The notes under the pieces are model-generated. The model did no database searches and had not been told where the DNA came from. It saw nothing but the letters and a program-made list of their open reading frames with translations. Below, piece by piece: positions 45,833-56,470 of a stretch of 64,000 nucleotides of DNA (positions are counted from its first letter, which is position 1; each line of letters begins with the position of its first letter). The DNA comes from Odiellus spinosus (Eukaryota > Arthropoda > Arachnida > Opiliones > Phalangiidae): positions 13,484,601-13,548,600 of the forward strand of contig OY987237.1 of assembly GCA_963920705.1 (NCBI GenBank), given 5' to 3'. Made by a program: the position numbers and the translations under genes.

Positions 45833-46142
45833 ATTGGCTGTCCTTTCAAAGGTGGCCGAACATTATATTGGCTGTCCTTTCAAAGGCGATGAAAATTTCA
45901 ATTGCCTGTCCTTTCAAAGGTGATGATACTTTCTATTGGCTGTCCTTTCAAAGGCGGCCGAACTTTCAATTGGCTGTCCTTTCAAAGGCAGCCGAACTTT
46001 CAATTGGCTGTCCTTTCAAAGGCGGCCGAACTTTCTATTGGCTATCCTTTCAAAGGCAATCAAAATTTCAATTGGCTGGCCTTTCAAACGCGATCAGACT
46101 TTCTATTGGCTGTCCTTTCATAGGTGATCGATCTTTTATTGG
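45833..46142. repeat. 34-bp array, ten units with ATTGG and CCTTTCAAAGG
   Basis: The word ATTGG(C) starts at 45833, 45867, 45901 (here ATTGCC), 45935, 45969, 46003, 46037, 46071, 46105 and 46138: nine steps, eight of exactly 34 bp and one of 33. Each unit reads ATTGGCTGTCCTTTCAAAGG followed by a more variable GCGGCCGAACTTTC-like half. ATTGG is the reverse of the CCAAT box, and CCTTTCAAAGG is a near-palindrome. Three overlapping plus-strand frames of 63-107 codons read through the array and are artefacts. Confidence 0.96.
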
Positions 46143-48007
46143 CTGCCTTGATAAGGATGACGAGGGAAAGGGGTTAATTGCTCTTAATTAATTAGAATAA
46201 TTTTTCTAATTTGACTTATTTTTATTTGGAACAAAAAAAAACATTAAAATTTTTAAAATAATTTTAGTTTGAATCCTCCCTTTGTAAAAAAAAAAAAATA
46301 AAAAAGCCCGGGTGCAAAAACTAATTGCTTATTTTTAATGCTAGTATAAATCAAACGGCGTGATCTATCGGGGTCATTGGATCGGGTTATGTATGTTCCA
46401 ACGCCAGCTAACACTTAAGCCTCTGTTCTTTAATTAAAATTATTGATTAATATTTTATTGGTTATCGATAATTTTCCTCGTAAAGTTAATTAAAATCTCT
46501 TACCCTCTCTCATACTTTCGGATTTTTTTTTTTTTTTTTAATTTAAGCCAAAATTAAGAATTCCCTATTAAAAAAGACGGGGCTGTAAACCTTAAGAAAC
46601 CAGCTCGGCCAATAATGAAGAAAAAGGACTCGTTAAAAAGAACTAATGCTATTAAGACAACGGTTGCCACATAAATTAAAGCTAAATTAAATTGACCTAT
46701 TTATATCAGATAGTCTGGCACGTAAGTTGTTAAGTAATCGCATCTCTTAGAAGAACATTTTACATATAAATTACTCGATATAAAAGCAATTATATTGAAG
46801 TTAAATAAACTAAGGATTACATGGAAAAAATATCGAAAAGTTTTGGCTTAGTTGAACAAATTTTTTACCCCAATTTTAAATTTACACAGAATCAGTCTAC
46901 ATAAAATAATCATCTTTGGTTGAATAGCAACAAGCCTTCATTATAGAGAAAAATATTTAGCCAAAACTAAGTAAAAATCCAAAAAAAAATGATTAATTTT
47001 AAAAGAATAGGTATAAGAAACCATTATCTTCATGGTTTTCGCACTAAGGTCGAAATCGAGCTAGGCTTAACTATTTTTCAAATTTTTTGAAAAGGAGCTA
47101 CAATTAAGGGTTATCAGAAGCTGCCCAAAACCATTTCAACTACTAAATTCAATAAAGAAAAAGCTATTACTACATACGTAGTTTCCTTATAAGAACTATT
47201 TTAAATCATTGAGAAAAAAGATTTAACCTTAAACCAATTGCAATCTCGCGCGGAAATAAAAAAATTAAAAATAAAAACCACGTGGTACCGTTTTCCCGCC
47301 CTTTTTATACCTTAGCTAAAGTTAGTAGGATCTATTGATTTAAAAGCAATAGAGCGTAAAGCGAGGAGAAAGAGTTACACTAGCTTTATTTCTTTCCGCC
47401 TTTGATTCTATTCTTTATAATAAAGTGAATATTCTCTAAAGCGGTCTAAAGGAACAAATGAATTCCGCTAGAATTTTGTTTCTAGAAAAATTTTCAAACA
47501 CACGGAAATAGGAGGCGGATTGATATACAATGTTAAACAAGCTTTTTAAGATTCAAATTTTATATAAAGATTGGGCTGAAAGTTTAGTTTTGTACGTGTT
47601 GAAAATACAAATTGAATCTAACTCGGCGGAAGAAGTGAACGGGGTGGATCTTGACAGAAGACAAATTATTTGCCCGAGATTTTTAAGTGCTTCGCAAAAT
47701 GTTCCCAACTTTTCTATAGCAAAGGCCTAACGTTCTATTATATGGTAGACCTATTTTCTTCGCACCCAAACCCTAAAATTACCGCCAAGAACGAGTTGCC
47801 GTGTCGAAGGTTGAAGGTGCTAGCTATATTCTAGAGAGAAGATTGAACAAGTCGTTACTTACTTAGGACAAAGATGGAGTTATAGTAGCTATTTTTGAAT
47901 ATCTTACGTTTCAGACAAAGATCGAGTATGTAATTTTTGATATATATTTCAGATTCTGTTCTTAAGCAACGAGTTACACGCGTTTGAGATGCAATTTTTT
48001 CATATAC
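46143..48007. other. AT-rich DNA, nothing recognised
   Basis: A T run lies at 46523-46539. A 66-codon frame at 47530-47730 has no recognisable domain. Confidence 0.45.
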
Positions 48008-48014
48008 TTATAGT

Positions 48015-48351
48015 CAGAAGCCGATGAAACCCTCCTTTGAAGTCTACTACTCCAATGTTCCATATAGCGCTCCTCTCTGTATGGGTAAAATTCACAATTT
48101 TACGAGTTAGAAGGGGTCCTACTTCATACCCCCTGTCTACGGAAAATTGGAAATTCTCTCTCTCCACAAACGACGACGTTTTTTTGACGAACTCCAAGGC
48201 TGCCAGAGATATTCGCTCGACGAGCTCCCGCTCCGAAAACATCTACCGTTAGGAGGCGTACGAATCGCGCCTTTTGAGAATAACCCATACAGAGAGGGGT
48301 AGACAAGACCCGGGAGTAATAGACTTCAAAGGAGGGTTTCATCGGCTTCTG
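48015..48351 (-). mobile_element. M1 MITE copy 16 (alpha with beta patches)
   Basis: Full length, 337 bp, perfect duplication TTATAGT at 48008-48014 and 48352-48358. Alpha at both ends, but the middle has beta CATACCCC and TTTTTTTGACG. GGCTGCCAGAG is private. Confidence 0.95.
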
Positions 48352-48358
48352 TTATAGT

Positions 48359-49614
48359 AAATTTAAAAGGTTATGGACTATCAATGTATCATAATTATCA
48401 TAATTATATTTAAAAAAAATCTCTTTATAGAGCCATATTAATTTTTTATTACCCAGATTTAATTAATTATAGTGCATTCTATAGCGTATTCCTTGCTAAC
48501 TTGCTACATAGTTCAGGCAATACCAGACCAAAATACAGAGATGGTACCCACTTCTAAGGATTTGTTTCTGAATATAAAGAGATTCAAGGTGTTTAATTAT
48601 TGGATTTGTATTAATTTAAGTATAATTTTAATTATATATTGTAATTATGATATTTACATGTACAGAATTAATGTATTATTAATTATTTATTCGTATAGGT
48701 ATTGAAAAGTATAATATAATTTTTAAAACCTTAGTTTTTTTTTTTTTTTTTCACAATTAAAGTAAAATTAACCCTGCAGCTTTGCTTCTCCGTGAACACC
48801 AAAGCTCGAAGGTTGGAACACTTTTACAGGCGCTTGTTGAAAAACACGTAAATAATCTCGCTATATTTTAAGGGACACAAAAATGAATCGTGCACAATTG
48901 AGTAAAAAACTTTGCCCCCTTTGAAACAAAAAAGGCTTAATCTTAAAATCAATTTCCCTTAATACTTAATTCTAAAACAGTTTGCAAACAAATGAAAGGT
49001 AAGGCGGATGAATAAAAAGTAATAAATTCCAAGATAGAAAGTAGTTTCGGAACATCTCGGGAGGAGCCAATACATTTTTTACGTTTGGTAAACTTTCCCC
49101 GTTATAGGATCTTTAATCACCAGAAATTTGACGACGAAAAAAAAATAATAATCTTACAGTCGTTGTTCTTTGTTGTTTTTTCTTTCTGTTATTTTTTCCC
49201 CTACATTAATTTGAAGGACTACTTTAATCTCCTACGATATATTACATTGTGTGTAAATACGCCGTAGCTTTAACTTCTTTACAAACTGATATTGAAGACA
49301 GTATAACATCTGCGGTGAAACTTTAAACTTAAGAAAATAATGAAAAATGATCCATTGTAATAACCATTAATTCTCCCAAGTTTTTTATATATATATATAA
49401 ATGATGCTTTCGGATTTTCTATTGTTTAAGAAAGATTTTTGTCCAACAGAAAAGAAAAAGAATAAAAATGAAATGGAGTAATTATAATCATCGATCCGGG
49501 AGACGCAAAATTAATATTATAAGAAAAAGAGGACTTGCATTTTTGTTTTTATCCTTTTTAAAGAGATGGTGGAATGAAAATTTCACTATTTTTAATCTAT
49601 AATTGATTTATACT
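48359..49614. other. AT-rich DNA, nothing recognised
   Basis: A T run lies at 48735-48751. Open frames at 48472-48705 and 49085-49267 are Ile/Tyr/Phe-rich chance frames. Confidence 0.45.
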
Positions 49615-49618
49615 TTAA

Positions 49619-49864
49619 AGGGAGAATGAAACCTAACAACAACTGCTTTTTAATTATCGATTACTTATCGTTTAAATAGGCCTAATTCACCATTAAATAA
49701 ATGACTAAATATTAAACTAGAAATAAATTGAAAACTTTCCCGGAAAATAGGCTTAGCTGGATTCATGGAGATTCTGAATTACTTTATATTGATGGGTCAA
49801 TACAACCAATGAGAAAAAAGCCAGTCGTAATGATTATCCAAAATGATAACATTTCATACTTCCT
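49619..49864 (+). mobile_element. T1 TTAA element, internally deleted
   Basis: TTAA lies on both sides (49615-49618 and 49865-49868). The left arm is nearly complete: AGGGAGAATGAAACC, TTTAAATAGGCCTAATTCAC, ATTAAACTAGAAATAAAT, AATAGGCTTAGCTGGATTC. The right arm is reduced to a short CATTTCATACTTCCT end. At 246 bp it is a deletion derivative of the 433-bp form at 54403. Confidence 0.8.
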
Positions 49865-50101
49865 TTAATCCGAGAAAGACACTGGAAGGGAACGGAGAGC
49901 ATAAAAAGGGAAATAAACTAGAATGAGATTTTTGTTCGTTAATTAAAGAGGTTTATTAAGAAATGTAGGAGGGTGGCGAATAAGGAGTCTCTCATCAAAT
50001 AGGATTATTTCTCAGCACTTTACAACAAAAAAACAGATCGTGTTTTAGAGGAATTTTTCTTATTAATTTATCAACCTTCAAGAGAATGTGGATAATAATA
50101 T

Positions 50102-50437
50102 CAGAAGCCGATGAAACCCTCCTTTGAAGTCTACTACTCCAATGTTCCATATAGCGCTCCTCTCTGTATGGGTAAAATTCCCAATTTTACGAGTTAGAAG
50201 GGGTCCTACTTCATCCCCCCTGTCTACGAAAAATTGGAAATTCTCTCTCTCCACAAACAACGACGTTTTTGGACGAACTCCGAGGCTGCTAGAGATATTC
50301 GCTCGACGAACTCCCGCTCCGAAAACATCTACCGTTAGGAGGCGTACGAATCGCGCCTTTTGAGAATAACCCATACAGAGAGGGGTAGACAAGACCCGGG
50401 AGTAATAGACTTCAAAGGAGGGTTTCATATACTTCTG
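50102..50437 (-). mobile_element. M1 MITE copy 17 (alpha)
   Basis: Full length, 336 bp, perfect duplication ATAATAT at 50095-50101 and 50438-50444, the same target 7-mer as copy 11. Alpha, with a shortened T run (ACGTTTTTGGACG) like copy 2, which joins frames into a 116-codon open frame on the minus strand. The right terminus reads CATATACTTCTG. Private: TACGAAAAATTGG, CAAACAACGACG. Confidence 0.95.
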
Positions 50438-50444
50438 ATAATAT

Positions 50445-52457
50445 CAATAATTATTTTCTTCTTTACTAAGAATATATAATTATTTATTAAACATAATTAA
50501 TATACTAATTAACTGATTAGAAAGTTTCTGGTCAAAAACAAATACTAAAAATAAGCCTATTTAATTATATATATTTTAATTAATATTATTAATATTTTGA
50601 GATCAAAAAATATAATTAATATAATATCACAAGTAATATCATTTATATATGTTTCATTGTTTCAAGGCTAAATCTTTTAGTCAAGGTGTGTTTCACTCTT
50701 ACGATTTTTGTAAATGTATTTAGACATCTTTTAACGGTCTAAAACGTTAAAAAAAAAAAACTTAAATCTACTTCCAGAATGAGTCTGCGAAAGGTATGAG
50801 TTTGTACCCAATATAATCTTACAATAGAAGCAGCTGCGTACAAAATTTAAAATTAAATTTAAAATTAAAATATGTATTATTAGAATATATCATATTTGTG
50901 CCAAAGTTTTGATAAACTTCTAATGATACACTAATTATTTTAAATTTCATTTCAGAGTTGAAATTATTTTATGTCGCTCATCCTTTAATTAAAAATACGA
51001 AGTTTGAAAAAAAAAAAAAAAAAAAAAAAAAGCGATTATTTTTAAATTCCCACCCACTAGGCAGCCAAAGATGTAGTCTAATCTAAAGGATAATAAACTC
51101 GCTTGGCTAAGCGCGAAAACTGTACACACACCCTCCTTCCTCCAAATAACTCTCCATCTTTAATAATACATTATTAAATCAATTTGTTCCTAGAGCTTTC
51201 ATACCGTTACTCTTTTCAAGGATGATAAAAATGGAGAGAAAGAAGACATTCATCACGAGTTTGCAGTACGTACAAAACTACGAGAGGATTAATTACTAAG
51301 AAAACTGAACTTTCAAGGGAAAATGCAGCCCCACAAAACGTTATTCTTACTTTATCTCTTTAAATAAATAAAATAAAAAATACAATATGAATTTTTAAAA
51401 ATTATTATTTAACACGTGGACTTTTTTCTTTTTACAATTTTAATCAAATCTAATTTAAATTTAAGTAGTACTAATTGTCGACTAAAGGAGCTAGGCCTCG
51501 TAAATATTTTTTTTGCTAATTCCCACGCTATTTTATTTGTTAATATAAATAGAAGTTTGGAAAAAAATTTTACAAGGTCTATTAAAACAAATATACTTGT
51601 TTTCAGGCTTCATTCTCCCTAGAAGGAACCTTATCATTACGGTATGGGTTAATAATAATTAATGGAGTCGCAGCAGCCTCTAAACCTAAATGAAATTCAA
51701 ACTAAGAAATATTACTTTCTTATCAAAATGAAACTAATATATTGTTATTCAATATTATATATTAAATATATTATAAACCTTTAAGATTTTTGGACATGAT
51801 TCTAGAATGTTGAAATTGATTATTACTGTTTGAATTAGATTTATATTTTGGGCAAAATCATGTCAAGAACACTTTAGAGGAAAAATTCGTGATGTGAGAA
51901 ACATAATACCCTCTCTCTACACCCGAATTCAGCTCCCCTTGCTTTTGATAACAATCTAAAACAAGAGAAAATAAAGCGAGAGAGAGAGAGAGAGAGAGAG
52001 GGGGGGAGAGGGATGGTTACTCAACTATTAATCCCCCGGGCCCGCTATTTGAAAAGGTATAATCTATATCTTTGAAATGTACGGCGCTTATATAAAATTT
52101 TTACAGTCTATTCCTTTGTTCTTCATGTTCGCTTACTTCCCGATTTCAACTCCTATATCATTCTACCCCAGCGCCGCCCTTAACTCAACCGGCACGAGTT
52201 TTGGCACGTGCTGAATTACTGACAAACGCCACACACGAGGCGAGGGAGGAGGACAACATACACAAAAGATACAATTTAACAAGACGGTTCAGAGTTGGGA
52301 TTACTTTTATGGTATAACCCTCGAGGATTAACCATGCAAATATATATGCGAGTAATACGAACTAAATTATTAAAGAAGAGAAAATCTTATTGTTAAAGCA
52401 AGAATTTCTGTAGTCTCAAATGAATTATATATTACTCTTTGAAAACTTATACTTTAG
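50445..52457. other. AT-rich DNA, microsatellites, possible old T1 copy
   Basis: A 24-base A run lies at 51008-51031 and a GA microsatellite at 51978-52012. AGGGAAAATGCAGCC at 51316 and, inverted, AGGGAGAATGAAGCC ending at 51620 could be the two ends of a diverged T1 element, but TTAA is not intact on either side. No gene was recognised. Confidence 0.45.
51978..52012. repeat. GA microsatellite
   Basis: About eleven GA dinucleotides run into GGGGGGGAGAGGG. No function is implied. Confidence 0.97.
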
Positions 52458-52464
52458 ATTAGAC

Positions 52465-52801
52465 CAGAAGCCGATGAAACCCTCCTTTGAAGTCTACTAC
52501 TCTAATGTTCCATATAGCGCTCCTCTCTGTATGGGTAAAATTCACAATTTTACGAGTTAGAAGGGGTCCTACTTCATCCCCCCTGTCTACGGAAAATTGG
52601 AAATTCTCTCTCTCCACAAACGACGACGTTTTTTGGACGAACTCCAAGGCTGCTGGAGATATTCGCTCGACGAGCTCCCGCTCCGAAAACATCTACCGTT
52701 AGGAGGCGTACGGATCGCGCCTTTTGAGAATAACCCATACAGAGAGGGGTAGACAAGACCCGGGAGTAATAGACTTCGAAGGAGGGTTTCATCGGCTTCT
52801 G
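52465..52801 (-). mobile_element. M1 MITE copy 18 (alpha with one beta end marker)
   Basis: Full length, 337 bp, perfect duplication ATTAGAC at 52458-52464 and 52802-52808. Alpha except CTAATGTTCC (beta) near the left end. GACTTCGAAGGAGGG in the right terminal repeat and GTACGGATCGC are changes; the latter GGATCG is shared with copies 1 and 20. Confidence 0.95.
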
Positions 52802-52808
52802 ATTAGAC

Positions 52809-54398
52809 TAATTTTATAAATAATATTTACTTTAATCTAATTACTAAAAAAGAGCGCGTCAATTACGTATCCGATTACAGCCTTTAGTAATGCTAAATAC
52901 GTACTCAATTTAGTACAGTTAAAGCTAAGGTCTTGTACACTTAAGTATATTATCATCGATTATGTTAAAAAGAGAGTTACGTAAGAGAAAAATCATTAAA
53001 TATTGCCGATTTAAAAATAATTCATTATCACCATATAATTCTCTTGGTACTTTTGTCTGTCTGTTGGTAGGGAACGCTAAACCGCAAACGCAAAGCTGAT
53101 TCCCTATGATAAACATCGTTGCAAACTCCGGTTGAATTTCAGATTTTATTTCAAAATGCGCGCCTAGTTTGAATTTTATTTTAATTTTCGCGCGGTTTTG
53201 CGATCGAGTCACGTGTTTTATTTCAAGTTTAACGGTAATTAGGCCTAAGCCTTATTTAATTTTTATACATTTTGAAAATTAGAAACTTCGTGACAAGTTT
53301 ATTTTTGCGATCTTTAAAAACGAAAGAACTGGAAATAAATAATTGAAATTTCAGTATATGATTAAACCACATTTGTTTTGTAAAGAATTATGGGCGAACT
53401 TAAATATCCTTTCGCGCTGGCTTTCAGCGTATGGTCCGATTATATTATATTTCAATTCACTCTTTCCAAAAAATTAAAACTACGAAAAGCGCAATTACAT
53501 TATCTTCACTTCGAACGGAAATTAGGTGTCCGAACTTAAAAAAAAAAAAAAAAAGACAAAGGCTATATACTTTTGCCTTCTTTATGTAACTAATTTCAAA
53601 AGGTGTGAAATGGACTGTGACTAATAAAGTTTCCGTTACAGCTTGGCCGTGGCAACGCCGACTGGGTCTATATCTATCTATACAAGTGGAAATCGACGGG
53701 AGATTTCCCCGGTATCTATGTTTGCTCATTAGCCAGCCACCATCGACTTTCGACTACCAACTGAGCTTCGAACGTACACTCCTTTTACCGTTCGTTTGCG
53801 AAGTCAATTAGAGACACTCGAAAACGTCGAAACTCTAGCCAAAGGGGTACCAAGCACCCTCCTTCGTACCTTTACTCGAAGCGCGCAATACATATAGTTA
53901 TCACTTAAGCTGCAAACGTGTTCAAAATGTTGTTTGACTTTTACACGGCATATATACGGACGAGAACTAAACTAGAAATCAGTCGGCCAAAACACCTTCC
54001 TCATTAATTCATAATCATATTTCGAGCAAACTGAAATTTAATTAGAATATTTCTCAAAAATTTAACAAATTACGACTACCCGACCTTTCCCATTTTACCT
54101 ACAAATATTGAAACCACCGCACCGATTGAATATTTAACGGATTAAATGCCTCAAGCGGGTTTCAAGTTCAAAATTAAAAGTAACGGTACAATTTGCAAAG
54201 TGGCAAAGGAGATGTTATAAACTAAAATTTTGCAAATTTTTAATAATTCAACACTTACACCCAACTTCGAAACCTATTATATCAAATTCGATTTCAATTT
54301 GAATCGAAATTATTTGTATTATTATTTGCAATTTCAAGACAAATTTTAAATTATGAGGCGGTTAAATATATTAAAAACCACAGTTTGCAAAATGTTCT
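52809..54398. other. AT-rich DNA, nothing recognised
   Basis: An A run lies at 53538-53554. Open frames at 52925-53212 and 53457-53811 show no domain. GGCCGTGGCAACGCC near 53644 begins a slightly GC-richer patch of unknown nature. Confidence 0.45.
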
Positions 54399-54402
54399 TT
54401 AA

Positions 54403-54835
54403 AGGGAGAATGCAACCTAATTACAAGTTATTTTTAATCGATTCCTTATCGTTTAAATAGGCCTAATCCACCGATAAAAAGTTTACAATACAAATATTAA
54501 ACTAGAAATAAATTTAAAACTTACCCTGAAAATAGGCTTAGCGGGATTCGTGGAGATCCTGAATCGCGTCCGTGTAAGGTCTAGCGACCAATGAGCGAAG
54601 GCCCGTCGTTCACGCGAGATCTCCACGAGACTTACGTCGCGCGCGATTGGTCGCTAGACCTTACACGCGAGGAAATCAGGAGCTCCATGAATCCCACTAA
54701 GCCTATTTTCAGGGTAGGTTTTAAATTTATTTCTAGTTTAATATTTGTTTGTAAATTGTTTAAATAGTGGATTAGGCCTATTTAAACAATTAGGAATCGA
54801 TAAAAAATCATTTGTTGTTAAGTTGCATCCTCCCT
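54403..54835. mobile_element. T1 TTAA foldback element, complete (type copy)
   Basis: A 433-bp element between TTAA at 54399-54402 and 54836-54839, starting AGGGAGAATGCAACC and ending with the reverse complement of AGGGAGGATGCAAC. The two arms pair over nearly the whole element, about 195 bases each. They share TTTAAATAGGCCTAATCCAC, ATTAAACTAGAAATAAATTT, CCTGAAAATAGGCTTAG and GTGTAAGGTCTAGCGACCAAT, leaving a short centre around 54595-54640. A TTAA duplication is typical of piggyBac and Kolobok elements, and the AGGG start does not decide between them. There is no coding content, so it must use a transposase made elsewhere. Confidence 0.9.
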
Positions 54836-54839
54836 TTAA

Positions 54840-56100
54840 AAAGTTTATATTTGGAGACTTTATTAGGCAAATAACTTATTTAATCGATTTCATTTTGACC
54901 CTTCCTTTAAAACGGAATCTTTAAGACTATATACGCATTCCATTTAACCTTTCAAACCCTACTACCTTTCGCCTGCCCTTTTAAAAACTGTAAAACTGAT
55001 ATCTGATACTGAAACAACCTAACCTATATGGAAAGGAAACTGGCATGACAGGGAGACTCTTGGAAAAAAATATATATATAATTTATTTTGGTCACTGCAA
55101 TTTCCGGTTTAAAGGTACTTAAAACTTGAAGATAACGATTTTTTTGGATCATGTGGCTCAAAGCCAGGACTTTAAAGGTACTTTTAAAACGGTATAGGAT
55201 ATCCTGATATCCTGAGAGAGTCATTTTCACGCGGGATGGGGGTCTCTCAATTATCTACCGCCTTGAAGAACCTTTTCCACAATTTCACTGTGTCAGTAAG
55301 TTTGTGCGACTTACTTCGAGTAACTCTATCATAGTTGGAGAAGTACTATAATTGTTTAAGGGATAGTCTCAAGAATGAGAAAATTCTGATAAATTCTCCT
55401 TATACCTGGATTGGAACGCTACCACCCATAGCATAGAACACTCAATTAGCGCCCTCTATCGTATAATTCGTTCTAACACAAACTATATCTACGATATCAG
55501 CGCGGCTCTCTGATTGGATGCAATGGTACGTTGTATTCCGAACAGGAAAAATGTGTTTCATATTTTAACGAAGGCAGTAACATGAGCGCACCATGCTGGG
55601 TAAGAATTATAAACGACATTACTTGGAAACAAACAATGAAACAGTGGCTAACCAATAGGAAACGTTCATCCTGAAGATATATTTAATATTGTCATATCAG
55701 GAGAGATCATAGTGGCGATGGTACAGATCTCTACTTCCTCCAAGTACACCAGACAAATTGAATATTAAAGATTATAATTTAAAATATCTGATACTACCAC
55801 TTTAAAGTTCTTCGAGGAACGAGGAACAACATCTAGTTACCTCAAATAAGTCGAACGAACTAGATTAGGTCTATGGATCTTTCCCCATCTTTCTAGAAGT
55901 ACACCTATATACGAAACGGAATAGTTTTTTTTTTTTTTTTTTTTAGATTTTCTCGTCAAATCCTATCCTGGATTATGGATCCCCCGGTGTTGAAAGAGAT
56001 CTAGGCCATGGGCGAGTCTCTTTCTCTCTCTTTCGGTGTAAAATAGGACAGTATAATATCACAGGATCTGTCCGCGAAGAATTTAGGTATGAAATGAAAG
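54840..56100. other. AT-rich DNA, nothing recognised
   Basis: A T run of 20 lies at 55925-55944. The minus-strand frame at 55024-55230 shows no domain. CCCTTCCTTTAA near 54899 resembles a solo T1 right end. Confidence 0.45.
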
Positions 56101-56470
56101 CGGGGGACGTGAGATAATCGGTTGAAAAAAACTATCAGAAACTTAACAGGTTCCCTTATTTCAATATTCTCAATTACAGGGCGAACAGATAAGACTATAT
56201 TTACTGTAAAGTGTGCGAGTATATTCGGGGAAAGGTAAGTAATAAAAAGAAAGCGATTTAGGAGAGATACTCGGTTGAAAAAAACCTATCAGAAACTGAA
56301 CAGGTTCCCTTGTATTTCAATATTCTCATTACAAGGCTTACAACAAACAGATAGTATATTTTCTGTGACGTTTGTGGGTATATTCGCGAAGCGATAAGTA
56401 ATGAATAGAAACCGATGTAGGAGAGATAATCGGTAGAGAATACCATTAGAAAACTATACTTCTTAAGTAC
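56101..56470. repeat. Diverged tandem repeat, 152-160-bp unit
   Basis: GAGATAATCGGTTGAAAAAA at 56111 recurs as GAGATACTCGGTTGAAAAAA at 56263 and as GAGATAATCGGTAGAG at 56423. Between them AACAGGTTCCCTT, TTTCAATATTCTC, ACAGATA and TAAGTAAT recur in order. There are two full units and a partial third. Confidence 0.85.

Noticed and set aside
45868-46191. Overlapping 63-107-codon frames with LSFQRR/AVLSKA repeats
   Set aside because: Read-through of the 34-bp array in three frames.
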